Notes: a model not told the origin generated them from the sequence alone. Shown: positions 18,418 to 29,378, numbered from the stretch's first letter. The stretch: DNA of 64,000 bases from Pseudidiomarina salinarum (GCF_000753715.1 NZ_JPER01000001.1:434001-498000), one strand, 5' to 3'. Made by a program: numbers and translations.

Positions 18418-21400
18418 ATGCCAAAACGTACAGATATAAAAAGTATCCTTATTATTGGCGCTGGTCCGATTGTTATTGGCCAGGCCTGTGAATTTGACTA
18501 TTCCGGTGCCCAGGCATGTAAAGCGCTGCGCGAAGAGGGCTACCGGGTTATTCTGGTAAACTCTAATCCAGCGACCATCATGACTGATCCCGAGATGGCA
18601 GATGTGACCTACATTGAGCCTATCCACTGGGAAGTCGTCGCTAAAATCATTGAAATTGAACGCCCTGATGCGGTGTTGCCTACTATGGGTGGCCAGACCG
18701 CGCTTAACTGTGCGCTGGAACTGGATAAGCACGGCGTACTGGAAAAGTTCGGGGTGGAAATGATCGGCGCTAACGCCGACGCCATCGACAAGGCTGAAGA
18801 TCGCGATCGCTTTGATAAAGCAATGAAAAGAATTGGCCTGGAAACGCCAAATGCGGAAGTGGCGCATAGCCTGACTGAAGCTTTTGAGATTCAGGAACGC
18901 CTTGGCTTCCCATGCATTATCCGGCCTTCGTTCACCATGGGCGGTAGCGGTGGCGGTATTGCCTATAACCGCGACGAGTTTGAAGAAATCTGCCGCCGGG
19001 GTATGGATTTATCTCCTACCAAAGAGTTGCTCATTGACGAGTCGCTGATTGGCTGGAAAGAATTTGAAATGGAAGTGGTGCGCGATAAAAACGATAACTG
19101 CATTATCGTGTGTGCCATTGAAAACTTTGATGCCATGGGTATTCATACAGGCGACTCAATTACAGTCGCGCCGGCGCAGACGCTGAGCGATAAAGAATAT
19201 CAGCTGATGCGTGATGCGGCGATGGCCGTGTTGCGCGAGATAGGCGTCGAAACCGGGGGCTCGAACGTGCAGTTTGGTATCGATCCCGATACCGGCCGTA
19301 TGGTTATCATTGAGATGAACCCGCGGGTATCCCGTTCCTCGGCATTGGCCTCGAAAGCAACGGGTTTCCCGATTGCTAAAGTTGCCGCCAAACTGGCCGT
19401 CGGTTATACCCTGGATGAACTTGAGAATGAGATCACCGGGGGCGTCACGCCGGCGTCGTTTGAGCCGGCGCTGGATTACGTGGTTACGAAAATCCCACGC
19501 TTTAACTTTGAAAAGTTTGCTGGCTGTAATGACCGCCTGACCACCCAGATGAAGTCGGTGGGCGAGGTGATGGCGATTGGTCGTAATCAGCAGGAATCCA
19601 TGCAAAAAGCGCTACGTGGTCTTGAAATTGGTGCTTCTGGCTTTGATCCTATGGTTGATCTTGCCGACCCGACGGCGCGCGATAAAATTATTCGCGAACT
19701 GAAAGAGCCAGGCGCGGAGCGGATTTTCTATATTGCTGACGCGTTCCGTATGCATATGACGGTGCGTGAAGTGTTCGAACTGACCCGGATTGATGAGTGG
19801 TACCTGATCCAGATCGAAGAGATTGTGTTGCTGGAAGCAGAAATCCAGAAACTTGGTCTGGATGGGCTGACCGAACGGGTCATGCGACAGCTGAAACGCA
19901 AAGGCTTCGCTGACCAGCGTATTGCCGACCTGCTCGAAGTTGAAGAGTCTGAGATCCGCAAATTGCGCCATGAACAGAAGATCCATCCGGTCTATAAGCG
20001 GGTTGATACCTGTGCTGGCGAATTCCGTTCGGATACTGCTTACATGTACTCGACCTATGACGAGGAATGTGAAGCAAACCCCACGGATAACAAGAAAATC
20101 ATGGTAATCGGTGGCGGCCCTAACCGTATTGGCCAGGGTATTGAGTTTGACTATTGCTGCGTACACGCGGCGCTGGCGCTGCGTGAAGATGGCTATGAAA
20201 CCATCATGGTGAACTGTAATCCGGAAACGGTTTCGACGGATTACGATACCTCGGATCGGCTCTATTTCGAACCGATCACGCTTGAAGACGTACTGGAAAT
20301 AGTGCGGATCGAAAAGCCACTGGGTGTGATTGTGCAGTACGGTGGCCAGACGCCACTGAAACTGGCCCGCGAACTGGAAGCGAACGGTGTTCCTATTATC
20401 GGCACCTCGCCTGACGCTATTGACCGTTCGGAAGACCGTGAGCGGTTCCAGGGTGCTGTCCGCCGTCTCGGGCTGATGCAGCCCGAAAACGCCACGGTAA
20501 CCAAAGTGGACGATGCGCTGCGTGAAGCCGAGCGCATCGGTTATCCGCTGGTGGTCCGGCCGTCTTATGTCCTCGGCGGCCGTGCGATGGAAATTGTCTA
20601 TGATGAGAAAGACTTGCTGCGCTATCTGACCGATGCGGTGAAAGTTTCCAACAAAGCGCCGGTGCTATTGGATCGCTTCCTGGATAACGCCATTGAGGTG
20701 GATGTGGATGCTATCTGTGACGGTACCGATGTGCTGATTGGCGGCATCATGCAGCATATTGAGCAGGCTGGCGTCCATTCCGGCGATTCGGCTTGTTCGT
20801 TGCCACCATACTCGCTGAGCGCGGAGATTCAGGATGAATTGCGTGACCAGATGAAGAAGCTGGCATTTGAACTGGGCGTAAATGGCCTGATGAATGCGCA
20901 GTTTGCCATAAAAGAAAAAGATGTTTACCTGATTGAGGTGAATCCCCGGGCTGCTCGTACGGTGCCTTTTGTGTCTAAAGCGACCGGCTTGCCACTGGCG
21001 AAAATTGCCGCCCGGGTTATGGTGGGTCAAAGCCTGGCCGAACAGGGTTATACCAAGGAAGTCATTCCGCCCTATTACTCAGTCAAAGAAGTGGTTATCC
21101 CGTTTGCCAAATTCCAGGGTGTGGATCCGATTCGCGGGCCTGAGATGCGCTCGACCGGTGAGGTCATGGGCGTTGGTGAAACCTTTGAAGAAGCTTACGC
21201 CAAGGCGAACCTGGGTGCTGGCGAAGCCCTGGCAAAAGCCGGTAAAGCGCTGCTTTCAGTTCGTGATGGCGACAAAGACCGGTTGTTTGATTTAGCCCGT
21301 GGGCTGGTCGGTTTAGGCTTTACCCTGGAGGCCACGCGCGGTACCGCTAAGTTGCTGAAGGATGAGGGTTTCAGCTGTACTGTGGTGAATAAGCTGCAGG

Positions 21401-21642
21401 AAGGCCGGCCAAATATTGTTGATGCAATCAAAAACGGCGAGTACAGTTACATTATTAATACTGTTGAAGGGCGCCGCGCGATTGAAGACTCCGTCTATAT
21501 TCGCCGCGAAGCACTCTTGAATAAAGTCATTTACACCACTACGTTAAATGCAGCATTCGCTACAGTGAAAGCCAACGCGGCAGATGACCGCGCTCGGGTA
21601 AATTCATTGCAATCGCTGCATAAAAGGGTTTTAAACGCATGA
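18418..21642 (+). CDS. carB: Carbamoyl phosphate synthase, large subunit
   Basis: 1074 residues, the full length for the family. Two homologous ATP-grasp halves are visible, beginning [20 protein letters not shown] and [18 protein letters not shown], and each carries an R-P-S-(Y/F) nucleotide loop. The C-terminal MGS-like domain binds allosteric effectors. It combines bicarbonate, ammonia and two ATP into carbamoyl phosphate. It starts 4 bases after carA and its stop overlaps greA by 4 bases. Confidence 0.99.
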   Translation: MPKRTDIKSILIIGAGPIVIGQACEFDYSGAQACKALREEGYRVILVNSNPATIMTDPEMADVTYIEPIHWEVVAKIIEIERPDAVLPTMGGQTALNCALELDKHGVLEKFGVEMIGANADAIDKAEDRDRFDKAMKRIGLETPNAEVAHSLTEAFEIQERLGFPCIIRPSFTMGGSGGGIAYNRDEFEEICRRGMDLSPTKELLIDESLIGWKEFEMEVVRDKNDNCIIVCAIENFDAMGIHTGDSITVAPAQTLSDKEYQLMRDAAMAVLREIGVETGGSNVQFGIDPDTGRMVIIEMNPRVSRSSALASKATGFPIAKVAAKLAVGYTLDELENEITGGVTPASFEPALDYVVTKIPRFNFEKFAGCNDRLTTQMKSVGEVMAIGRNQQESMQKALRGLEIGASGFDPMVDLADPTARDKIIRELKEPGAERIFYIADAFRMHMTVREVFELTRIDEWYLIQIEEIVLLEAEIQKLGLDGLTERVMRQLKRKGFADQRIADLLEVEESEIRKLRHEQKIHPVYKRVDTCAGEFRSDTAYMYSTYDEECEANPTDNKKIMVIGGGPNRIGQGIEFDYCCVHAALALREDGYETIMVNCNPETVSTDYDTSDRLYFEPITLEDVLEIVRIEKPLGVIVQYGGQTPLKLARELEANGVPIIGTSPDAIDRSEDRERFQGAVRRLGLMQPENATVTKVDDALREAERIGYPLVVRPSYVLGGRAMEIVYDEKDLLRYLTDAVKVSNKAPVLLDRFLDNAIEVDVDAICDGTDVLIGGIMQHIEQAGVHSGDSACSLPPYSLSAEIQDELRDQMKKLAFELGVNGLMNAQFAIKEKDVYLIEVNPRAARTVPFVSKATGLPLAKIAARVMVGQSLAEQGYTKEVIPPYYSVKEVVIPFAKFQGVDPIRGPEMRSTGEVMGVGETFEEAYAKANLGAGEALAKAGKALLSVRDGDKDRLFDLARGLVGLGFTLEATRGTAKLLKDEGFSCTVVNKLQEGRPNIVDAIKNGEYSYIINTVEGRRAIEDSVYIRREALLNKVIYTTTLNAAFATVKANAADDRARVNSLQSLHKRVLNA

Positions 21643-22115
21643 ATCAAATTCCAATGACAACGCGCGGCGCTGAGATGCTACGAGAGGAACTCAGACGCCT
21701 TAAATCTGAAGATCGGCCACGTATTATTCAGGCTATCGCTGATGCCCGTGAACACGGCGATCTAAAAGAAAACGCTGAGTACCATGCAGCGCGTGAGCAG
21801 CAGAGCTTCTGCGAAGGCCGTATTCAGGAGATTGAAGCAAAGTTATCCAATGCCCAAATCATTGATGTCACCAAGGTGCCAAATCAGGGCAAAGTTATTT
21901 TCGGTTCAACCGTAACGTTGTTTAATACCGCCTCAGAGAAAGAAGTCACCTATCGAATCGTTGGTGATGACGAGGCGAATATTAAGGAAAATATGATTTC
22001 GGTCAATTCACCTATTTCCCGTGCCTTGATTGGTAAGGTCGTTGATGACGTAGCCAAGGTGAATACCCCCGGCGGCGAAGTTGAATATGAAGTGGTGAAA
22101 GTCGAATACTGTTAA
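21639..22115 (+). CDS. greA: Transcription elongation factor GreA
   Basis: 158 residues with the N-terminal coiled coil containing the acidic tip segment [16 protein letters not shown] and a C-terminal FKBP-like domain. It enters the RNA polymerase secondary channel and promotes cleavage of backtracked transcripts. It overlaps carB by 4 bases (ATGA) and is followed by a strong terminator. Confidence 0.98.
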   Translation: MNQIPMTTRGAEMLREELRRLKSEDRPRIIQAIADAREHGDLKENAEYHAAREQQSFCEGRIQEIEAKLSNAQIIDVTKVPNQGKVIFGSTVTLFNTASEKEVTYRIVGDDEANIKENMISVNSPISRALIGKVVDDVAKVNTPGGEVEYEVVKVEYC

Positions 22116-22140
22116 TCGGACGTATCGTCTTAATGACTAA

Positions 22141-22169
22141 AACGGCGCGACCTGGTCGCGCCGTTTTTT
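22141..22169 (+). terminator. Intrinsic terminator of carA-carB-greA
   Basis: AACGGCGCGA (22141-22150) pairs with TCGCGCCGTT (22156-22165), five-base loop, then a T-run through 22169. Confidence 0.94.
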
Positions 22170-22203
22170 ATTATCTTGTTTCAAAGCGTTGATTTTTTGT
22201 AGC

Positions 22204-22234
22204 TTAACTAGTTAAACTTAAGCCCGTTTAGTTT
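22204..22234. promoter_or_regulatory. Palindromic site upstream of the CI-like regulator (possible operator)
   Basis: TTAACTAGTTAA at 22204-22215 is a perfect 12-bp palindrome; overlapping it AAACT (22214-22218) and AGTTT (22230-22234) form a wider inverted repeat. It lies 40 bases before the start of a predicted DNA-binding protein, suggesting autoregulation. Only position and symmetry support this. Confidence 0.35.
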
Positions 22235-22254
22235 TTTATGATGAGCGTGAGCAG

Positions 22255-22782
22255 ATGTCAGACGAGCGTACTAGCGCTATAACTTCGTCGCTGGATCCTG
22301 AATATTCCCTGCCTGATATTGATGAATGCATGGCCCGTCTCGAGCTCATTTCCGGGCTGCGGGGTAAGGGTCGCATTATGCGCTGGCTGGATCTGCCTGA
22401 AGGAACCTACTCAAACTGGAAACGCCGGAATTCGGTTAATTACGGCAAGCTGGTGGGGGGACTATTGTCACAGGGTGTTTCGCTGGACTGGTTTTTCGCC
22501 CCCTATCAGAACTTACGTTATCCGGCACCGGTTGATGTGCTTGATCTGGGGGAGATTCAGGCCTTTCACCGTGAACAGGACACCATGGAAGAAACCATCC
22601 GGGCACTGGTGCGGGTAGAGCCGTTGCTAACCCACTATGGGGCACCGCTGACGGAACCGAACAAGCAGTTGATGGTGGAAACTTTCCGGTTGCAGCGACG
22701 TGAAGTGGTGCCACTTAATATGGTGTTGCGCCAGGTTGCCAAAGCACTGGCGCTGCGGGGTGTTCCTAACCGCGGAAGCTGA
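22255..22782 (+). CDS. CI-repressor-like helix-turn-helix protein without peptidase domain
   Basis: 175 residues. The segment GTYSNWKRRNSVNYGKLV with GVSLDWFF (about residues 45-82) resembles the N-terminal DNA-binding domain of phage CI-type repressors, in which the recognition helix is followed by the G(V/I)(S/N)LDWL motif. The C-terminal half is helical and shows none of the S24 self-cleavage features (no Ala-Gly site, no Ser/Lys pair recognisable). It stands alone between greA and yhbY with no phage genes nearby, so it looks like a domesticated chromosomal regulator. Target genes are unknown. Confidence 0.65.
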   Translation: MSDERTSAITSSLDPEYSLPDIDECMARLELISGLRGKGRIMRWLDLPEGTYSNWKRRNSVNYGKLVGGLLSQGVSLDWFFAPYQNLRYPAPVDVLDLGEIQAFHREQDTMEETIRALVRVEPLLTHYGAPLTEPNKQLMVETFRLQRREVVPLNMVLRQVAKALALRGVPNRGS

Positions 22783-22786
22783 GGTC

Positions 22787-23095
22787 TCAGGGCCCGACCA
22801 GCGCGATCTTGCGTTCGGGGCCTGGCTTATACAAGGTCAGTACTTTGCCGACGACTTGTACCCGGTGGCCGCCAGTATGAGCCACAATCGTTGAATAGAT
22901 TTGCTCACGTAGTTCGCGATCTTCTTCCGGCACTTTTACCTTGATCAGTTCGTGATGATTCAGCGCTAATTCGATCTCGGCCAGTACGCCCTCAGTCAGC
23001 CCGTTGGCACCTAGTAATACCACTGGCTTTAACGGATGAGCCAGGCTTTTTAGCTGCTGTTTTTGCTTATTGCTTAATGTTGAGGCAGTTGCCAT
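22787..23095 (-). CDS. yhbY: Ribosome assembly RNA-binding protein YhbY
   Basis: 102 residues forming one CRM domain: LSNKQKQQLKSLAHPLKPVV, GANGLTEGVLAEI and the HHELIKVKV strand are nearly the same as in E. coli YhbY. It binds pre-50S particles. I placed the start at the ATG at 23095, matching the E. coli length; an upstream ATG would add about 26 unrelated residues. Divergent from rlmE and convergent with the CI-like gene (4-base gap). Confidence 0.94.
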   Translation of the reverse strand: MATASTLSNKQKQQLKSLAHPLKPVVLLGANGLTEGVLAEIELALNHHELIKVKVPEEDRELREQIYSTIVAHTGGHRVQVVGKVLTLYKPGPERKIALVGP

Positions 23096-23115
23096 GTAAT
23101 AATATCCCATTGAAA

Positions 23116-23144
23116 CTTGAATTTTGACTATTCTACCGCCATCT
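23116..23144 (+). promoter_or_regulatory. Sigma-32 promoter of rlmE-ftsH
   Basis: CTTGAA (23116-23121), 15-base spacer, CGCCATCT (23137-23144), one mismatch from CCCCATNT. The expected RNA start would be about 25 bases before rlmE. In E. coli rlmE and ftsH are also heat-shock genes. Confidence 0.78.
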
Positions 23145-23174
23145 GGGTAGTAGACGCTAGTTTGGTAGGACACA

Positions 23175-23801
23175 ATGGCAAAAAAACGATCGGCAAGCAG
23201 CTCGCGCTGGCTACAGGAACACTTCAGTGATCACTATGTGCAGAAAGCGCAGAAGCAAGGGTTGCGTTCGCGAGCGGTATTTAAGCTGGATGAGATACAA
23301 AAACGGGACAAAATAATTCGCCCGGGTATGACTGTCGTTGATCTCGGCGCGGCGCCCGGCGGCTGGTCTCAGTTCGTGGTGGAAGCGCTCAACGGTCAGG
23401 GACAGGTCATCGCCTGCGATATATTACCCATGGATCCTATTGCGGGAGTGGATTTTCTGGAAGGCGATTTCCGCGAAGAAGCGGTATTACAGGCCTTACT
23501 TGATCGAATCGGCGGCAAGAACGTAGATGTGGTGCTGTCGGATATGGCTCCGAATATGAGTGGCAATGACAATGTTGATCAGCCCCGGGGGATTTATCTG
23601 GTGGAACTGGCTTTAGCTATGTGTCATCAGGTACTGAAACCGAACGGCAGTTTTGTCGTCAAAGTGTTTCACGGACAGGGTTTTGAAGGCTTTCTGAAAG
23701 ACGTGCGTGCGGCCTTTACCACGGTGCGTACCCGTAAACCGGATTCGTCACGGGCCCGCTCGCGCGAGGTCTATTTGGTGGCGACAGGATACAAATTGTA
23801 G
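23175..23801 (+). CDS. rlmE: 23S rRNA (uridine-2'-O) methyltransferase RlmE (FtsJ/RrmJ)
   Basis: 208 residues. SAM-binding motif [11 protein letters not shown], catalytic residues in SDMAPNMSG (Asp) and VKVFHGQGF (Lys), and the closing Glu in [13 protein letters not shown], giving the K-D-K-E tetrad expected of this family. It methylates U2552 of 23S rRNA in the A loop during late 50S assembly. Heat-shock promoter upstream; ftsH follows. Confidence 0.97.
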   Translation: MAKKRSASSSRWLQEHFSDHYVQKAQKQGLRSRAVFKLDEIQKRDKIIRPGMTVVDLGAAPGGWSQFVVEALNGQGQVIACDILPMDPIAGVDFLEGDFREEAVLQALLDRIGGKNVDVVLSDMAPNMSGNDNVDQPRGIYLVELALAMCHQVLKPNGSFVVKVFHGQGFEGFLKDVRAAFTTVRTRKPDSSRARSREVYLVATGYKL

Positions 23802-23863
23802 TACTCTGGTGTAGTTAAATAGCGTACTGCGTGCGACAAGCGAAACGAAAGAGGTAGTCGGCT

Positions 23864-25795
23864 TTGAGCGATATGGCAAAAAACTTAATTTTATGGCTGG
23901 TGATAGCTGTAGTACTAATGACAGTATTCAACAGCTTCAGTCCCGGTAATGGCGGCAGCACCCACGTTCCCTACAGTGAGTTTATCTCGCAGGTGAATAA
24001 CGGCGGGGTCCGCAAGGCTGACATTGACGATCGGGTGATCACTGCGCAAAACCGTACCGGCGAGACCTTTAAAACGGTGATTCCGACCCAGTACGATCCT
24101 AAACTGCTGGATGACCTGCTGGCGAACAATGTGGAAGTGAGCGGCAAGCCGCCAGAAGAGCCGAGTATTCTTACCTCGATCTTTATTTCATGGTTCCCCA
24201 TGCTATTACTGATCGGCGTGTGGATTTTCTTCATGCGTCAGATGCAGGGTGGCGGCGGTCGCGGTGGTGCGATGTCCTTCGGGAAAAGCAAAGCCCGTTT
24301 GATGAGTGAAGATCAGATTAAAACAACATTTTCAGACGTAGCCGGCTGTGATGAAGCCAAAGAAGAAGTCTCCGAGTTGGTTGACTATCTGAAAGACCCG
24401 ACCCGCTTCCAGAAATTAGGCGGCAAGATCCCGACCGGCGTGCTGATGGTAGGCCCCCCTGGTACCGGTAAAACCTTGCTGGCGAAAGCTATAGCCGGCG
24501 AAGCACAGGTACCGTTTTTCTCGATTTCAGGTTCGGATTTCGTTGAAATGTTTGTGGGTGTTGGTGCTTCACGGGTGCGTGATATGTTTGAGCAGGCGAA
24601 GAAATCTGCTCCGTGCATTATTTTTATCGATGAAATCGATGCTGTAGGTCGTCAGCGTGGCGCCGGCTTAGGTGGTGGTCACGATGAACGTGAGCAAACC
24701 CTGAACCAGATGCTGGTTGAGATGGATGGTTTTGAAGGACATGAAGGTATTATCGTCATTGCGGCGACCAACCGTCCTGATGTACTGGATCCTGCCTTGC
24801 TGCGTCCGGGTCGTTTCGACCGTCAGGTGATGGTTGGTTTACCCGATGTGCGTGGCCGTGAGCAGATTCTTAAAGTGCATATGCGCAAAGTCCCCCTTGG
24901 CGACGATGTCGATGCGGCAGTTATTGCCCGTGGCACACCAGGCTTTTCAGGAGCTGACCTCGCTAACCTGGTCAATGAAGCCGCCTTGTTTGCGGCGCGG
25001 ACCAATCAGCGGGTGGTGTCGATGGAAGAATTCGACAAAGCCAAAGACAAGATCATGATGGGTGCGGAGCGCCGCAGCATGGTGATGACAGACGAAGAGA
25101 AAGAAATGACCGCGTATCATGAAGCGGGCCATGCCATCGTCGGTCGCCTGGTGCCAGAGCACGATCCGGTTTACAAGGTTTCGATTATTCCCCGTGGCCG
25201 CGCTTTAGGTGTGACTATGTATCTGCCCGAGCGGGATCGTGTCAGCCACAGTAAACAGCATCTGGAGAGTATGATTTCCAGTCTGTTTGGCGGGCGTATC
25301 GCAGAGCAGGTCATTTACGGTGATGATCGGGTGACTACGGGCGCCTCGAATGATATCGAGCGGGCTACCCAGATTGCACGGAAGATGGTGACCCAATGGG
25401 GTCTGTCCGACAAGATGGGGCCATTACTCTATGCGGACGACGAGAACGAAGTATTCCTCGGCCGTTCCATGGGGCATCACAAGCAAATGGCTGATGATAC
25501 CGCGCAAGCGATTGACCGGGAGATCAGGTCGTTCATTGATCGTAACTATGACCGGGCGAAGCGGATTATTGAAGAAAACGTCGATATTCTGCACGCCATG
25601 AAAGACTGTCTGATGAAGTATGAAACCATAGATGCGGATCAGATAGACGACTTGATGAACCGCCGGGACGTGCGTGAGCCGCGCGACTGGAATAAACCAG
25701 ACAACACCCCGTCATCGGGTGGTGGAGCAGCTGAAACGGAAGCCCCCGAGCGACCGATATCAGACGGCAAGACCGGCGATGCACCCGCCAGTTAA
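23864..25795 (+). CDS. ftsH: ATP-dependent zinc metalloprotease FtsH
   Basis: 643 residues. Two N-terminal membrane segments (about 6-22 and 104-122) flank a periplasmic domain; then come the AAA module (GPPGTGKT, and IIFIDEID as Walker B) and the M41 protease domain with HEAGH. It degrades unassembled membrane proteins and, in E. coli, RpoH and LpxC. The TTG at 23864 has GAGG at a good distance; a second possible start is the ATG at 23873, a double arrangement also known for E. coli ftsH. Confidence 0.98.
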   Translation: MSDMAKNLILWLVIAVVLMTVFNSFSPGNGGSTHVPYSEFISQVNNGGVRKADIDDRVITAQNRTGETFKTVIPTQYDPKLLDDLLANNVEVSGKPPEEPSILTSIFISWFPMLLLIGVWIFFMRQMQGGGGRGGAMSFGKSKARLMSEDQIKTTFSDVAGCDEAKEEVSELVDYLKDPTRFQKLGGKIPTGVLMVGPPGTGKTLLAKAIAGEAQVPFFSISGSDFVEMFVGVGASRVRDMFEQAKKSAPCIIFIDEIDAVGRQRGAGLGGGHDEREQTLNQMLVEMDGFEGHEGIIVIAATNRPDVLDPALLRPGRFDRQVMVGLPDVRGREQILKVHMRKVPLGDDVDAAVIARGTPGFSGADLANLVNEAALFAARTNQRVVSMEEFDKAKDKIMMGAERRSMVMTDEEKEMTAYHEAGHAIVGRLVPEHDPVYKVSIIPRGRALGVTMYLPERDRVSHSKQHLESMISSLFGGRIAEQVIYGDDRVTTGASNDIERATQIARKMVTQWGLSDKMGPLLYADDENEVFLGRSMGHHKQMADDTAQAIDREIRSFIDRNYDRAKRIIEENVDILHAMKDCLMKYETIDADQIDDLMNRRDVREPRDWNKPDNTPSSGGGAAETEAPERPISDGKTGDAPAS

Positions 25796-25801
25796 GTATC
25801 G

Positions 25802-25828
25802 AAAAGCCCCGGTCCCGGGGCTTTTTTT
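25802..25828. terminator. Intrinsic terminator after ftsH
   Basis: AAAAGCCCCG / CGGGGCTTTT arms around a short loop with eight T at the end. Confidence 0.93.
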
Positions 25829-25854
25829 TGCGAACCAGTGATTTGAGGCGAGCT

Positions 25855-26664
25855 ATGGCGACAGCACCGATTAAGGTCATGGGCATTGTTAATGTGACGC
25901 CGGATTCATTTTCTGACGGCGGCAAATTTAATCAGATCGATGAGGCTTTGCGCCATGCTGAGCAGCTCGTGGCCGATGGCGCTGCCTGGCTGGATATTGG
26001 CGGTGAGTCGACCCGTCCCGGCGCGCCGGCAGTCAGTACCCAGCAGGAACTGGATCGGGTTATCCCGGTGATTGAACGGCTACGTAGCGAGCTGGCGGTG
26101 CCCTTGTCGGTTGATACCTCAAAAGCGACCGTTATGCGGGAAGCTGTCGCCGCCGGTGTGGCCATGATCAATGATGTCCGGGCGCTGCGTGAAGACGGTG
26201 CGCTGGCTGCGGCCGCGGCCAGCCAGGTCGAGGTTTGCCTGATGCATATGCAAGGCGAGCCGCGCACCATGCAACAGGCGCCGGTTTATGAGGACGTAGT
26301 CTGTGATGTTAAGTCGTTCCTGCAGGAGCGGATAAAGGCCTGTACCGAGGCCGGAATCGCGCGCGAACGTATTTATCTGGATCCAGGCTTTGGTTTTGGT
26401 AAATCCATCAGGCATAATTACGAGCTATTGCACCGGCTGCAGGCGTTGCATGAACTGCAACTGCCGCTACTGGTCGGCGTTTCAAGAAAATCCATGCTGG
26501 GGCAGGTGACTGGACGGGATGTTTCTGAACGCCTGCCAGCAAGCCTTGCCGCCGCCACTATTGCAGCAATGAAAGGCGCACACATTATTCGTGTGCATGA
26601 TGTCAGGGAAACGGTTGATGCGATGAAAATTGTCGCGGCAACCTTGGCAGGAGAATTCAATTGA
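25855..26664 (+). CDS. folP: Dihydropteroate synthase
   Basis: 269 residues with [15 protein letters not shown], the [11 protein letters not shown] loop and the closing VSRKS pterin-site motif. It joins 6-hydroxymethyl-dihydropterin pyrophosphate to p-aminobenzoate in folate synthesis and is the sulfonamide target. The ATG at 25855 follows GAGG by 6 bases; a TTG at 25828 lies inside the ftsH terminator and was rejected. It overlaps glmM by 4 bases (TTGA). Confidence 0.97.
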   Translation: MATAPIKVMGIVNVTPDSFSDGGKFNQIDEALRHAEQLVADGAAWLDIGGESTRPGAPAVSTQQELDRVIPVIERLRSELAVPLSVDTSKATVMREAVAAGVAMINDVRALREDGALAAAAASQVEVCLMHMQGEPRTMQQAPVYEDVVCDVKSFLQERIKACTEAGIARERIYLDPGFGFGKSIRHNYELLHRLQALHELQLPLLVGVSRKSMLGQVTGRDVSERLPASLAAATIAAMKGAHIIRVHDVRETVDAMKIVAATLAGEFN

Positions 26665-27998
26665 GTGAACGTAAGTATTTCGGCACCGATGGGGTGCGTG
26701 GCCGCGTTGGCGACTTCCCGATCACCCCGGATTTTGCCGTGAAACTTGGCTGGGCAGCCGGAACTGTGCTGTCAGCAAATGGTAACAATCGGGTGTTAAT
26801 GGGCAAGGATACGCGCCTGTCCGGCTATATGCTTGAATCTGCGCTGGAAGCCGGGCTGTTATCGGCGGGCGTCAGCGTTGAATTCCTGGGCCCGATGCCG
26901 ACGCCGGCGGTGGCCTATCTGACGCGTAATTTCCGCGCCGCAGCGGGTATTGTCATCAGTGCTTCGCATAATCCTTATTACGACAACGGCATTAAGTTTT
27001 TCTCCGATGCGGGTAGTAAACTGCCTGATAGCGTGGAGGCCGAAATTGAACGGCTGCTGGATGAGCCGATAAAGTGTGTGCCGTCAGAAAATATGGGCCG
27101 CGCCAGTCGCATCGACGATGCGCCGGGGCGCTACATTGAATTTTGTAAGAGTGTTTTTCCGGGCGATCTTTCACTAAGTGGGCTTAATATTGTCGTCGAT
27201 TGCGCCCATGGAGCGACCTATCACATTGCCCCTGATGTGCTGCGCGAACTCGGCGCGGACATCTGGGAAATCGGCACTGAGCCGAACGGCATTAACATTA
27301 ACGATAAATGCGGTGCCACCCACCTCGATGCGCTGCGGGATCAAGTACGGAAAACCAAAGCTGATTTAGGCTTTGCCCTGGATGGCGATGGTGACCGGAT
27401 CATGATGGTGACGGCTTCGGGCCGTGTGGTTGATGGTGACGATATTCTGTTTATCCTGGCGCGGGCGGCGCAGCAGGATGGCTTGTTGCAGGGCGGTATC
27501 GTCGGCACCCTGATGAGTAATTTTGCGCTGGAGAAGTTTTTCACTGACCGCCGGATCCCGTTTGTACGGGCCAAAGTGGGTGACCGTTATGTCATGGAAG
27601 AGCTGGTAAAAAGAGACTGGCGTATTGGTGGTGAAAATTCCGGGCATATTATTAATCGTCAGTACCATAGTACGGGTGACGGCATTATTGCCGGACTGCA
27701 GGTCTTAACGGCGATGCAGCGCGAACAGAAAACTCTGGATGAACTGCTAACCGGTTTTACTAAATTTCCGCAGGCACTGGTTAATGTTCGCTTTACTGCC
27801 GGTACTGATCCGTTGCAGGCCGATAATGTGCAGGCGGTGGTTACCGAAGTGGAGCAAGCGCTGGGTAATAATGGCCGGGTGTTACTACGCAAATCCGGAA
27901 CCGAGCCCCTGATCCGGGTGATGGTTGAAGGTCAGGATGCTAAAATTGTGAAATCCTTTGCTGACGAAATTGCCAGTGAAGTTGAAGCCGCCAGCTAA
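26661..27998 (+). CDS. glmM: Phosphoglucosamine mutase
   Basis: 445 residues. The phosphoserine loop [16 protein letters not shown], metal-binding DGDGDR and the sugar loop GGENSGH are intact. It converts glucosamine-6-P to glucosamine-1-P for UDP-GlcNAc and thus peptidoglycan and LPS. The start is a TTG overlapping the folP stop (TTGA) with AGGAG upstream, so translation is coupled. Confidence 0.97.
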   Translation: MSERKYFGTDGVRGRVGDFPITPDFAVKLGWAAGTVLSANGNNRVLMGKDTRLSGYMLESALEAGLLSAGVSVEFLGPMPTPAVAYLTRNFRAAAGIVISASHNPYYDNGIKFFSDAGSKLPDSVEAEIERLLDEPIKCVPSENMGRASRIDDAPGRYIEFCKSVFPGDLSLSGLNIVVDCAHGATYHIAPDVLRELGADIWEIGTEPNGININDKCGATHLDALRDQVRKTKADLGFALDGDGDRIMMVTASGRVVDGDDILFILARAAQQDGLLQGGIVGTLMSNFALEKFFTDRRIPFVRAKVGDRYVMEELVKRDWRIGGENSGHIINRQYHSTGDGIIAGLQVLTAMQREQKTLDELLTGFTKFPQALVNVRFTAGTDPLQADNVQAVVTEVEQALGNNGRVLLRKSGTEPLIRVMVEGQDAKIVKSFADEIASEVEAAS

Positions 27999-28033
27999 GC
28001 TAAATTTCTTTGGCTAAGTTGGTGATTAGCCAC

Positions 28034-28062
28034 TTGTAAGTTGCGGCCAGGTTATGTAATAT
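28034..28062 (+). promoter_or_regulatory. Possible sigma-70 promoter of tpiA
   Basis: TTGTAA (28034-28039), 17-base spacer, TAATAT (28057-28062), about 37 bases before the tpiA start. Confidence 0.45.
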
Positions 28063-28098
28063 CTCGCCGCTCTCAACTCAGGAAGCAGGAGAGACCAG

Positions 28099-28875
28099 AT
28101 GCAACGTCAACCTTTAGTTATTGCAAACTGGAAAATGAACGGAAGCCGCAGTCTGGTCGAGAAAATGACCGTTGAATTGCGCGAGCACGATGAGGTGCTG
28201 GACCGTATCTCTGTGGTGATTTGTCCGCCGGCGGTATTGCTTCCGGCATGGCAGGATGCGGTGTTTTACGATCATGTTCATCTCGGCGCACAGGATATCA
28301 GTGAGCATGCCAGTGGCGCGCACACCGGTGAACATAGCCTGAGTTTACTGACCGAAGCGGGTGTCGATTATGTGCTGATAGGGCACTCTGAACGGCGCCA
28401 GTATTATGGTGAAGATGAAGAGCGGATTCGTGCTAAAGTACAGGCCGCGTTAAGCTTCAATGAAAAACCAGTTACCGTAGTGCTTTGTGTTGGCGAAACA
28501 GCCTCGCAACGGCAACAGGAACAAACCTACGCGGTGGTTGAGCAACAGCTGCAAAGCGCCCTTGATGGTGTGAGCGAGCAGCAAAGTAAACAGATAGTGA
28601 TTGCCTACGAACCTGTTTGGGCAATAGGTACCGGACAAACAGCAAGTCCGGAACTCGCGCAGCAAGTGCACGGATTTATCCGGCAGTGGCTGACGAAAAA
28701 ATTTAGGGTTTCAGGCAGTCGCATGCATATTTTGTATGGTGGTAGCCTGAAAGCTGATAACGCCGAGGCGCTGTTCGCCGAGGCTGACATTGATGGTGGT
28801 TTGATCGGCGGCGCCAGTTTAGATCCAGAAGAATTTCTGGCAATTTGTTCAGCGGCACAAACCCGGAGTAAATGA
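28099..28875 (+). CDS. tpiA: Triosephosphate isomerase
   Basis: 258 residues. NWKMNGS at the N-terminus, the electrophilic His in IGHSERR, catalytic Glu in AYEPVWAIGTG and the phosphate loop YGGSLKADN are all present. It interconverts dihydroxyacetone phosphate and glyceraldehyde-3-phosphate in glycolysis and gluconeogenesis. A GGAGAG site precedes the ATG, and secG follows by 3 bases. Confidence 0.98.
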   Translation: MQRQPLVIANWKMNGSRSLVEKMTVELREHDEVLDRISVVICPPAVLLPAWQDAVFYDHVHLGAQDISEHASGAHTGEHSLSLLTEAGVDYVLIGHSERRQYYGEDEERIRAKVQAALSFNEKPVTVVLCVGETASQRQQEQTYAVVEQQLQSALDGVSEQQSKQIVIAYEPVWAIGTGQTASPELAQQVHGFIRQWLTKKFRVSGSRMHILYGGSLKADNAEALFAEADIDGGLIGGASLDPEEFLAICSAAQTRSK

Positions 28876-28878
28876 TAT

Positions 28879-29205
28879 ATGTATGAAATTTTATTGATCG
28901 CGTACCTGATAATCGCACTGGTTCTGATTGGTTTTGTCATGATCCAGCAAGGTAAAGGCGCGGATATGGGCGCTTCCTTTGGTGCCGGCGGTTCAAATAC
29001 CGTATTTGGTTCAGGTGGTTCAGGTAACTTCCTGACCCGCACCACAGCAGTACTGGCCGTGGTATTTTTTGTTCTCTGTCTGATTCTGGGAAATTTATCC
29101 TCCGGAGTTGGTGACGAAGCAGGCGAGTTTGAGAACCTGGAAACTCCGGTTCCTGAAGTTCAGCAGCAGCCAGCTAACGACAGCGACGTACCTCCGGGTA
29201 ACTAA
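28879..29205 (+). CDS. secG: Protein translocase subunit SecG
   Basis: 108 residues with two membrane segments (about 2-20 and 54-72) separated by the Gly-rich GADMGASFGAGGSNTVFGS loop typical of SecG, and an acidic, Pro/Gln-rich tail. It assists SecYEG-SecA export. The tpiA-secG-tRNA-Leu order is a common gammaproteobacterial arrangement. Confidence 0.95.
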   Translation: MYEILLIAYLIIALVLIGFVMIQQGKGADMGASFGAGGSNTVFGSGGSGNFLTRTTAVLAVVFFVLCLILGNLSSGVGDEAGEFENLETPVPEVQQQPANDSDVPPGN

Positions 29206-29226
29206 GCACAGAATAGTCATCTTTTT

Positions 29227-29313
29227 GCCGAAGTGGTGGAATTGGTAGACACGCTATCTTGAGGGGGTAGTGCTTTAACGGGCGTGCGGGTTCAAGTCCC
29301 GCCTTCGGCACCA
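29227..29313 (+). tRNA. tRNA-Leu (anticodon GAG)
   Basis: 87 bases with encoded CCA. Acceptor GCCGAAG/CTTCGGC, long variable arm, T-arm GGTTCAAGTCC, and anticodon loop TTGAGGG read as GAG (29261-29263) between CTATC and GGTAG. It lies 21 bases after secG and is probably co-transcribed, as leuU is in E. coli. Confidence 0.96.
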
Positions 29314-29333
29314 AATTTGCAACCCGATGACGG

Positions 29334-29361
29334 TTGCTTTTCAAGCGGAAAACCTTATAAT
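29334..29361 (+). promoter_or_regulatory. Sigma-70 promoter of initiator tRNA and the rimP-nusA-infB operon
   Basis: TTGCTT (29334-29339), 16-base spacer, perfect TATAAT (29356-29361), 17 bases before the mature tRNA start. Confidence 0.82.
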
Positions 29362-29378
29362 ACGTACACGTTTTCGGA

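Noticed and set aside
25828-25854. TTG start giving a 9-residue longer FolP
   Set aside because: It falls in the ftsH terminator T-run, while the ATG at 25855 has a good GAGG site.
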